Below are positions 26,322 to 32,064 of a stretch of 32,064 bases of DNA, one piece after another. How positions within the stretch are numbered: the first letter of the stretch is position 1; the number at the start of each line of letters is the position of its first letter. Under the pieces are notes generated by a model that made no database searches, was not told where the DNA came from, and saw only the letters and a list, made by a program, of their open reading frames with translations. Position numbers and translations under genes: made by a program. This DNA is from Bacteroidaceae bacterium (lineage in GTDB: Bacteria; Bacteroidota; Bacteroidia; Bacteroidales; Bacteroidaceae): the NCBI GenBank assembly GCA_017503065.1, contig JAFVTT010000006.1, forward strand, positions 1 through 32,064, read 5' to 3'.

Positions 26322-26513
26322 GCTTATAATGTTGGTCATAGTAGGCTCCTCGGTTATGGTAAACGTCCGAAAAGTAATCTTATTAAGAAAATCGAGTCAG
26401 GCGACTGGGATATTTATGAGGAGTATATCTCATACCGCTGCTACAAAGGTAAGCCAATCCCCAGTATTGAACGCCGCAGAAAAAGAGAGTTTCAATTGCT
26501 GTATATTCCGTAG
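26322..26513 (+). pseudogene. C-terminal remnant of a GH24 phage-type lysozyme
   Basis: Directly after the IS982 end the frame reads LAYNVGHSRLLGYGKRPKSN, then LIKKIESGDWDIYEEYISY and CYKGKPIPSIERRRKREFQL before the stop at 26511-26513. The NVG...S.LLKKI..GD...Y...KGK...L..RR..E pattern is that of the C-terminal half of T4/RrrD-like lysozymes (endolysins). The catalytic N-terminus is gone. The IS element probably inserted into a prophage or mobile-element lysozyme gene. A terminator follows. The family call rests on motif memory. Confidence 0.6.
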
Positions 26514-26523
26514 CCGTTATTTA

Positions 26524-26566
26524 AAGAGCCTTCCCTTAAGCAATTGAGAGAAGGCTCTTGTTTTAT
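26524..26566 (+). terminator. Intrinsic terminator after the lysozyme remnant
   Basis: AAGAGCCTTC at 26524-26533 pairs perfectly with GAAGGCTCTT at 26550-26559 and is followed by a T-rich tract. It was presumably the terminator of the intact lysozyme gene, and now insulates the island operon from upstream transcription. Confidence 0.85.
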
Positions 26567-26654
26567 TAATCACTAAATGAACAATAATTCAATATATAAC
26601 ACTATTTAAACTGCTTTTTCTTGACGAATTAGCGTTCAATTGCGTTATTTTGTG

Positions 26655-26662
26655 TAATTTTG
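26655..26662 (+). promoter_or_regulatory. Probable -7 element of the island operon
   Basis: TAATTTTG matches TAnnTTTG about 85 bases before the first gene. A second, poorer box (TTATTTTG) overlaps at 26644-26651 and has a TTG 20 bases upstream at 26621. Which is used cannot be decided by eye. Confidence 0.5.
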
Positions 26663-26746
26663 CATCATGCGGATAGTTTCTCTAAAAGAAAACATACAAG
26701 CTGTACGTGATTACAAAAAGAATAATATAAGAAATGAAAATCAAAT

Positions 26747-27772
26747 GTGAGAATTAAATTTGTAATATTATCAATAATACTTTTCGGGATGTGCTGTGCA
26801 TGTTCCGAAAAATCGCATTTTGATGAGCCTCGTCCTGAGATTACAGTTGTATTAGGCTTAAGTGGTGCAGGAGACAATGGATATAATGATGAAATCCTGG
26901 CTGGAATCATGGACGTAAATGAGACAAACGAGGTCTCTCTTTCAATGATTAGTCCGACATCAATGGATGATGCGAGGAGTGCATTGAGTACATGGGTCAA
27001 TAAAGATTTATCAGGGGTACATGCTCTGCTTGTTTTAGCGGGAAATGAATATGAATCCTTGGTACAGGATATTACACTCCCACAGAACAAGTCGATTCTT
27101 ATATTTGAAAGCGAAGATGATAATTTACCGAACAGGGTGAGTTCGTTTATGATACACAGATATGGCGTATCATATTTAGCAGGTTGCATGGCGAGTGAAG
27201 CGGAGTCGGCAAGCGTTATAGCTGCTATGCGATCTGAGAACTATTTAGGAGATGCTGTAAATGGTTTCGTTGAGGGGTTTTCCGTCGGTGGAAATAAAGC
27301 AGAGGTTATATATCTGGCTGAGGACGAATCGGGTTATGGAATGCCCAATGAGGGATATAAGATAGTCAGCAGGCTTCCTTATAATTCTTTTATTTACCCT
27401 CTTGCCGGAGGTTCAAACAGTGGAATGTATAAGGCTACAAGAGAAGAAGAGTTCAATATGAACCTTATAGCCGGAATGGATGTGGATTGTTCCAACTATA
27501 GTACACGAGTCCCTTTCTCGGTAATTTTCAACATAAGAGAGGTTGTTCATTCTCTTTTGGATGAGTGGATAAACGGTAATGAGTTACAGGCTCATTATAG
27601 TTTTGATTTGTCCGACGACGATATAGTCTATATTGCGTTTTGTGAATCGTTTTTTGACAATCTGATAGCTTGGGGTGATTATTATTCCGACCCCGATTAT
27701 TGGACTCAGATGTGTGACAGATATAAAGCGAAAGCAATAGAAAAGGAGGAGAGTTATTATGAGAGCAGGTAG
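26747..27772 (+). CDS. BMP/PnrA-like substrate-binding lipoprotein
   Basis: A 341-residue exported protein. The signal sequence ends in CCACSEK, so Cys19 is the likely lipidated residue. The body resembles the basic membrane protein (BMP, PF02608) family of nucleoside-binding proteins: the opening strand ITVVLGLSGAGDNGYNDEIL, the SYLAGCMAS segment near residue 144, GFVEGFSVGG near 171-180 and FIYPLAGGSNSGMYKA near 217-232, where family members have a glycine-rich VFPVAGGTG-like block, then IAGMDVDC. No ABC permease or ATPase gene is nearby, so it is more likely a sensor or scavenger than part of a transporter. An in-frame stop just upstream (26735-26737) forces the GTG start at 26747. It overlaps the next gene by 14 bp. 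AT-rich compared with the core genes. Confidence 0.75.
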   Translation: MRIKFVILSIILFGMCCACSEKSHFDEPRPEITVVLGLSGAGDNGYNDEILAGIMDVNETNEVSLSMISPTSMDDARSALSTWVNKDLSGVHALLVLAGNEYESLVQDITLPQNKSILIFESEDDNLPNRVSSFMIHRYGVSYLAGCMASEAESASVIAAMRSENYLGDAVNGFVEGFSVGGNKAEVIYLAEDESGYGMPNEGYKIVSRLPYNSFIYPLAGGSNSGMYKATREEEFNMNLIAGMDVDCSNYSTRVPFSVIFNIREVVHSLLDEWINGNELQAHYSFDLSDDDIVYIAFCESFFDNLIAWGDYYSDPDYWTQMCDRYKAKAIEKEESYYESR

Positions 27773-29846
27773 TAAAATATTTGTTGCCCTGATGATTTTT
27801 ATTCTGTGTGCCTGTAACGATGATTTTTCTGCGGAGCATACAGGGCATAAAGTCAAGACATATAAAGTAGCAGTTGTAATGCCGAAGGAGAGGCAAGAGG
27901 CGTGGACTAGAACAGCCCAATGGGCTTTGGATAATCTGGCAGAGGCACAAGCCGGGTTGTCTGAAGAGGTAAAATTGTCGTTGCATTGGTTTGACGAGAA
28001 CTCTCCTGAGATTGATACGCAACTTAAGAATATTTCTAATGACGATTCTTTCGTTGCTATAATTGGCCCGTATAGTTCACAGAAAGCTCATACGGCTGCC
28101 GAACTTTGTGCAAAGAGTGGAAAAACATTGATTCTGCCTATTGCAACATCTGCCGAAGTTCAAAGAATCTATGCCAATGTGAATAACATCTGGAATCTTA
28201 CCCAGTCAGATATAAGCCAGTGTGAACTTATGCTATCCCAAGCCATACTATCAGAGAGTTGGAATGTCAGTTTGATAGCAAGCGATGATGATTACGGGAA
28301 AAGTTTCAGTGATTGGTTCGCATATCAAGCAGAAGAGTTGGGAATTAACGTTAAGGATATCCTTATCTGCTCCTCGGAGAGTGAGGTTAAATCTGCTGCA
28401 AATACTGTGGCCTCCAATTTCAAGTATGGCGACCATCTTCTTCTAGCCCTCTCTCAAGAAAGATTTGCAATAGCATTTGACGAGGAGATTGGTGCGTTAA
28501 AGGAAAAATCAAGTAATTTCAAATTCCCTTTGGTGTTATGCTCCGATATAATGAATTCGCCCAATCTTTCAGGTCGGTTAGAGAATTTAACTTACGAAGG
28601 ACTCTCCCCGTGTGCATCCCCGTCTAGTGGCTTCAGTACTGCATACAATGTAAAATTTGGTTGTGAGCCGTCAAACGGAGAGGCTCATTTATTTGATGCC
28701 ATATCATTGCTTACGCTCGCATTGAGTATTGATGCAGAAGACCCTGACAATGGTATTCTTGAACTTGTTCAAGGGCGTGAAACGTGGAATAGAAGTTGGT
28801 TGCCTGCTGATATGCACGACACTTTCGTAATGTTGCAGGCAGGAGGCAGACCTGATGTTTCAGGTGTAACCGGAGACTGGACTTTTGACGAAAGGCATCA
28901 CTCAAGTGTACTGAATACTACTTACTCGCATTGGATATTGAGAGATGGGCAATATTTTACTTTAGAGTATCTTTCTGCCGACGGTGGGCTACGCACAACC
29001 TCAACCCTGCAAGCATGGGATGTGCAGCAACAGAAATACCAACAATTCAGCAGTAGTCAAGAAGACCGAAAATATCCTGAATATTCAGGGGAAAACTGGG
29101 CTGTGGTAATCGGTACGTCTGATAAATGGGCATATTATAGACATCAGGCTGACGCTCTGGCTATGTATCAGTTGTTAAAGCGACACGGATATGACGATGA
29201 CCATATAATACTGATAATTGCAGATAACATTGCCTATGATTCTCGTAATATATACCCCGGGGTTGTCAGGGTAAGACCGAATGGAGAGAATGTTTATGAA
29301 GGAGCTGTCGTAGACTACAAGATTGGGGATATAAAAATCTCGGATTTGAAACCCATTTTGACAGGGCAGAAGTCGGAAAAACTTCCCGAAGTCATTACTC
29401 CTGATGAACACGACAATGTAGTGGTCTTTTGGTGTGGTCATGGATCAAAGAACAGACTTGCGTGGGGAAGCGATGAGGTTGTGCATGGATACCAGATTGC
29501 CGATTTAATCCAATCTATAACATACCGGAAAATGCTTTGGTCGATGGATGCTTGTTATAGCGGTTCAATTGGTGAGGCGTGTGAAGGTATTTCTGGTGTT
29601 TTATTTATAACGGCAGCCAATGCTGTCGAGACCTCAAAAGCTGATATGCGAGACCCTGATATGGGAATATGGCTGTCAAACGGATTCACAAGAGGGTTTC
29701 AAGAGACTGTAGATGCAAATCCAGGTATAATTTTGCGAGACCTTTATTATGAACTGGCGCGAAACACTGTCGGTTCACATGCGACTGTATATAACGTAGA
29801 AAATTACGGTAATATGTATAAAGAGAGTATGAATGAATATTTTTAA
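27759..29846 (+). CDS. Lipoprotein fusing a type-1 periplasmic-binding domain to a legumain-like C13 cysteine peptidase
   Basis: A 695-residue exported protein. The lipobox LCAC places the lipidated cysteine at 19. Residues about 34-420 look like a Leu/Ile/Val-type (Peripla_BP_6) ligand-binding domain: YKVAVVMP at 35-42, FVAIIGPYSS at 98-107, LILPIATSAE near 124-133 and NVSLIASDDDYGKSFSDW near 169-186. Residues about 446-690 match legumain (C13): NWAVVIGTSDKWAYYRHQAD at 446-465, DDDHIILIIADNIAYD near 479-494, then the catalytic His561 in CGHGS and Cys599 in MDACYSGS, and FITAANAVETS near 616-626. Both catalytic residues are intact. A purine-rich AAGGAGGAG stands about 10 bases before the ATG, an unusual Shine-Dalgarno match here. 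Overlap with the BMP gene implies one operon. Confidence 0.85.
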   Translation: MRAGSKIFVALMIFILCACNDDFSAEHTGHKVKTYKVAVVMPKERQEAWTRTAQWALDNLAEAQAGLSEEVKLSLHWFDENSPEIDTQLKNISNDDSFVAIIGPYSSQKAHTAAELCAKSGKTLILPIATSAEVQRIYANVNNIWNLTQSDISQCELMLSQAILSESWNVSLIASDDDYGKSFSDWFAYQAEELGINVKDILICSSESEVKSAANTVASNFKYGDHLLLALSQERFAIAFDEEIGALKEKSSNFKFPLVLCSDIMNSPNLSGRLENLTYEGLSPCASPSSGFSTAYNVKFGCEPSNGEAHLFDAISLLTLALSIDAEDPDNGILELVQGRETWNRSWLPADMHDTFVMLQAGGRPDVSGVTGDWTFDERHHSSVLNTTYSHWILRDGQYFTLEYLSADGGLRTTSTLQAWDVQQQKYQQFSSSQEDRKYPEYSGENWAVVIGTSDKWAYYRHQADALAMYQLLKRHGYDDDHIILIIADNIAYDSRNIYPGVVRVRPNGENVYEGAVVDYKIGDIKISDLKPILTGQKSEKLPEVITPDEHDNVVVFWCGHGSKNRLAWGSDEVVHGYQIADLIQSITYRKMLWSMDACYSGSIGEACEGISGVLFITAANAVETSKADMRDPDMGIWLSNGFTRGFQETVDANPGIILRDLYYELARNTVGSHATVYNVENYGNMYKESMNEYF

Positions 29847-29865
29847 TCAAATAAATCAAAACGTT

Positions 29866-30489
29866 ATGAAGAATTTAATATCTTTAAAAGCAATAGCATT
29901 GTTTGTTTCAATGCTTGCTTGCAGCGTTACATTTAGTGGATGTAGTGATGAAGATAGTGATAGCATTCAAGCAGAAGTGGTATTTCCTGATAATGTAAAT
30001 CCGACAAAAATCAACCAAGAGGAGTTCTCTGTAGAACTTAAACAAGGAACTTCTATTATACCATTTGAGATTAAGAGCAATTCTGCGTGGGAAATCTATT
30101 TATCTTTTGATGATGAACGTTTTTGTTTTGCATATCCATATGAAGGAGCCGGTAATGCTACTGTGGACCTTTGTGTGAAAAAGAATTTGTCTGATGAGCG
30201 TTGCACAGGCAAAATGCATATTGTATTCGCGGATGGTTCAACTAAAAGTAAGATAGTACATCTTAGCCAAAAGGGAAATATAGATAATGATGAGAATGAT
30301 GAGATTGATGACCTGATTAACTCTTATTATTATTACACCTTCCGTTGCCCCTTATGCAATAATCCCATCACTGTTCTTTTGGACGACATTTTTAATGAGG
30401 ATAAAGCTGATTCTATTGTAACATGTCCGTACTGCGAAGAAGAGATGACGTATGAAGATATTCTTATGAGAATGTACAATTTAAAATAG
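29866..30489 (+). CDS. BACON/zinc-ribbon lipoprotein, copy 1
   Basis: A 207-residue exported lipoprotein. The signal peptide ends FSGCSDED, with Cys26 as the lipidated residue. Residues about 37-137 form a BACON-like Ig-type domain, shown by IPFEIKSNSAWEIYLS at 65-80 and the closing strand KIVHLSQKG. An acidic, Asn/Asp-rich linker (GNIDNDENDE, 137-146) leads to a C-terminal domain with CPLC (161-164) and CPYC (187-190), a zinc-ribbon-like pair. The start is set by identity with the other two copies at MKNLISLK; an in-frame ATG at 29833 lies within the peptidase gene. The gene follows the peptidase by 19 bp. BACON domains usually bind carbohydrate or mucin or act as spacers; a role in this operon is not known. 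Confidence 0.8.
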   Translation: MKNLISLKAIALFVSMLACSVTFSGCSDEDSDSIQAEVVFPDNVNPTKINQEEFSVELKQGTSIIPFEIKSNSAWEIYLSFDDERFCFAYPYEGAGNATVDLCVKKNLSDERCTGKMHIVFADGSTKSKIVHLSQKGNIDNDENDEIDDLINSYYYYTFRCPLCNNPITVLLDDIFNEDKADSIVTCPYCEEEMTYEDILMRMYNLK

Positions 30490-30493
30490 CGTC

Positions 30494-30517
30494 ATCCATC
30501 ATTATGGATAGTTTTTT
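30494..30517 (+). terminator. Short hairpin with T run between copies 1 and 2
   Basis: ATCCAT at 30494-30499 pairs with ATGGAT at 30504-30509 around a 4-base loop, followed by six T at 30512-30517. The stem is only 6 bp, so it may act as a partial terminator or attenuator inside the operon. Confidence 0.45.
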
Positions 30518-30550
30518 CGTGGCCTAGTATTAAATATTATTTGTTTTAAG

Positions 30551-31162
30551 ATGAAGAATTTAATATCTTTAAAAGCAATAGCATTGTTTGTTTCAATGCT
30601 TGCTTGCAGCGTTACATTTAGTGGATGTAGTGATGAAGATAGTGATAGCATTCAAGCAGAAGTGGTATTTGCTGATGATGTGAATCTGACAATAATCAAC
30701 CAAGGGGAGTTCTCTATAGAACTTGAACAAGGGTATTCTATTATACCATTCGAGATAAAAAGCAATTCTGAGTGGGAAATCTATTTCTCTTTTGATGATG
30801 AAAGATATTTTTGTCTGACATATCCTAATGAAGGAGTAGGTGATGCTACTGTGCACCTTTGTGTGAATAAAAATTCGTCTGATGAGCGTTGCACAGGTAA
30901 AATGCATGTTGTATTCCCAGAAGGTTCTACTAAAAGTAAAATAGTACATCTTAGTCAAAAGGGAAATATAGATAATGACAAGAACGATGAATTTGATGAC
31001 TTATATGCTGATTTCTATACCACCTTCAGTTGTTTCGAATGCGGCAATCCCATTACCATTCATATTTTTGATGTTTATAAAGATGGTTGTGTAACATGTC
31101 CGTGGTGCGAACTCGAGATTCCGTATGAAAAGATTTTAAAGAAAATGTACAATTTAAAATAG
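30551..31162 (+). CDS. BACON/zinc-ribbon lipoprotein, copy 2
   Basis: A 203-residue paralogue with the first 38 residues identical to copy 1, including the signal peptide and Cys26. The BACON-like domain keeps FEIKSNSEWEIYFSFDD, and the linker reads GNIDNDKNDE. The C-terminal domain has CFEC and CPWC pairs plus one extra cysteine just before the second pair, and is shorter than in the other copies. It lies 61 bp after copy 1, with the short hairpin between them. Near-identity of the 5' part alongside divergence of the 3' part suggests gene conversion or selection acting differently on the two halves. Confidence 0.8.
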   Translation: MKNLISLKAIALFVSMLACSVTFSGCSDEDSDSIQAEVVFADDVNLTIINQGEFSIELEQGYSIIPFEIKSNSEWEIYFSFDDERYFCLTYPNEGVGDATVHLCVNKNSSDERCTGKMHVVFPEGSTKSKIVHLSQKGNIDNDKNDEFDDLYADFYTTFSCFECGNPITIHIFDVYKDGCVTCPWCELEIPYEKILKKMYNLK

Positions 31163-31166
31163 CGAC

Positions 31167-31190
31167 ATCCATCATTATGAATAGTTTTTT
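31167..31190 (+). terminator. Decayed copy of the short hairpin between copies 2 and 3
   Basis: Same position and T run as the hairpin at 30494-30517, but one base change turns ATGGAT into ATGAAT and weakens the stem. Transcription into copy 3 may therefore be less attenuated than into copy 2. Confidence 0.3.
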
Positions 31191-31223
31191 CGTGGCCTAG
31201 TATTAAATATTATTTGTTTTAAG

Positions 31224-31844
31224 ATGAAGAATTTAATATCTTTAAAAGCAATAGCATTGTTTGTTTCAATGCTTGCTTGCAGTATTACATTTAGTGGATG
31301 TAGTGATGAAGAAACTGATACCAATCAATCTGAAGTGGTATTTCCAAGTGATGTAAATCTGACAAAAATCAACGAAGAGGAGTTCTCTATAGAACTTAAA
31401 CAAGGGTATTCTATTATACCAATTGAGATTAAGAGCAATTCTGCTTGGAAAATCTATTTCTCTTTTGATGATGAGCGTTTTTGTTTTGCATATCCACATG
31501 GAGGAGTCGGTGATGCTACTGTGGAGCTTTGTGTGAATAAAAATTTGTCTGATGAGCGTTGTACAGGTAAAATGTATATATCATTCAAGGAAGGTTCAAC
31601 TAAAAGTAAAACAGTACATCTTAGTCAAAAGGGAAATATAGATAATGACGAGAATATTGAATATGAGGAATGGGACTATTATCACTTCGAATGCCCCTGG
31701 TGCGGCAATGACATACCTATTCTTTGGGACGATCTTTTGGATTCGGAAAAACAGGATTCTATTATAACATGTAATTTGTGCGAACTTTTCGAGAAGACGA
31801 TACATGAGGTCTTATGGGCAAAGCACGGATGGGATGACCTATGA
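31224..31844 (+). CDS. BACON/zinc-ribbon lipoprotein, copy 3
   Basis: A 206-residue paralogue with the same signal peptide (Cys26) and BACON-like domain (IPIEIKSNSAWKIYFSFDD). The linker starts GNIDNDENIE. The C-terminus differs most: CPWCGND and CNLC pairs, followed by an unrelated-looking FEKTIHEVLWAKHGWDD ending instead of the MYNLK end of copies 1 and 2. The four cysteines expected of a zinc ribbon are kept. It is the last gene of the operon; no clear terminator follows in the 30 bp before the IS982 end. Confidence 0.8.
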   Translation: MKNLISLKAIALFVSMLACSITFSGCSDEETDTNQSEVVFPSDVNLTKINEEEFSIELKQGYSIIPIEIKSNSAWKIYFSFDDERFCFAYPHGGVGDATVELCVNKNLSDERCTGKMYISFKEGSTKSKTVHLSQKGNIDNDENIEYEEWDYYHFECPWCGNDIPILWDDLLDSEKQDSIITCNLCELFEKTIHEVLWAKHGWDDL

Positions 31845-31873
31845 ATCAATTAGGAAGGAATACCGATTGTAAT

Positions 31874-32064
31874 TAACGTGAGTTCGACGAATTTAAAATA
31901 GAGTAAGCTGTGTATCCATTGTCCTTTGTACATTGATACACGGCTTTTTCGGAAACATACAATATGCAGCAATAGCTCCCAAAATGTTTACGATAAAATT
32001 GTCAAAGCATCTGTGTCTGGAGTGTTCGATCTGAGCAATATTCTTCAGTTCGTCATTGACAGTT
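31874..32064 (-). mobile_element. IS982 family element, 3' end, running out of the window
   Basis: Minus-strand 3' part of an IS982 transposase gene (stop codon at 31893-31895) with the IS terminus near 31874 (taacgtgagttcgacg). It is an inverted copy of 26131-26321 with two differences in 191. The encoded C-terminus is the same, with TMDTQLTLF in place of TLDTQLTLF. The window ends inside the gene, so whether this copy is complete cannot be told. Confidence 0.85.

Larger units (their letters stand above)
29866..31844 (+). repeat. Tandem triplication of the BACON/zinc-ribbon gene with its leader
   Basis: Three units start at 29866, 30551 and 31224, with spacings of 685 and 673 bp. The 5' coding parts and the 61-bp spacers are almost identical (the spacers differ at two positions), while the 3' parts encoding the linker and zinc-ribbon are clearly diverged. 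Confidence 0.9.

Noticed and set aside
26223..26513. 96-codon plus-strand frame as one gene
   Set aside because: It is a chimera of an out-of-frame IS982 end and the lysozyme remnant, not a native protein.
26667..26750. 27-codon frame whose stop overlaps the BMP gene start (GTGA), as a leader peptide
   Set aside because: The best -7 box at 26655-26662 would start transcription at about the ATG itself, and the peptide has no signal or regulatory codon run; not enough support.
29833..29865. Upstream ATG for the first BACON lipoprotein
   Set aside because: It lies inside the peptidase gene and adds residues absent from the two paralogues, spoiling the signal peptide.

Overview
The window looks like chromosomal DNA of a Bacteroidales bacterium, most likely Prevotellaceae. 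The evidence is a type III glutamine synthetase, Bacteroidetes-only families (DUF2723, DUF3109, BACON lipoproteins), promoters of the TTTG-(19-21)-TAnnTTTG type, almost no Shine-Dalgarno sequences, and a fairly GC-rich core interrupted by AT-rich accessory DNA. Species cannot be fixed from the sequence alone.

Layout. 1-555: an intrinsic terminator of a gene outside the window, a 163-bp MITE-like element and otherwise unrecognised DNA. 556-9147 (all minus strand): glnN, cysS preceded by an array of four promoter-bearing repeats, a GH16 glucanase, an AT-rich orphan, a DUF3109 protein overlapping ung, and gpmI. Purine/pyrimidine-rich GGAAAAC repeats form large hairpins in two of the gene gaps. 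9416-11705 (plus): a small exported protein and a Na/Pi cotransporter with a PhoU-like tail, ending at a strong terminator. 11810-22855 (minus): a tightly packed eight-gene run (serine acetyltransferase, THUMP RNA methyltransferase, S9 peptidase, purD, a membrane protein, a DedA/YqaA-like protein, a giant DUF2723 membrane protein, a polysaccharide deacetylase) with overlaps or gaps of at most 16 bp, probably one operon. 22949-23134: two identical tRNA-Asn genes. 23229-26072 (plus): PfkB/adenosine-kinase-like sugar kinase, S41 protease with PDZ domain, and a 38-residue membrane peptide.

26087-32064 is an accessory island. Its borders are inverted, 189/191-identical copies of the 3' end of an IS982-family transposase, together with another IS end (the same 34-bp end found in the element at 172-334) and a C-terminal scrap of a phage-type GH24 lysozyme. 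Inside is an AT-rich plus-strand operon: a BMP/PnrA-like substrate-binding lipoprotein, a lipoprotein that fuses a type-1 periplasmic-binding domain to a legumain-type (C13) cysteine peptidase, and three tandem paralogous lipoproteins, each a BACON-like domain plus an Asn/Asp-rich linker plus a CxxC...CxxC zinc-ribbon-like tail. I know of no described system of this composition. The inferred working model is a surface or periplasmic ligand-sensing asparaginyl protease whose co-encoded partners or substrates are the BACON/zinc-ribbon lipoproteins. This operon is the best candidate for a new biological system in the window.
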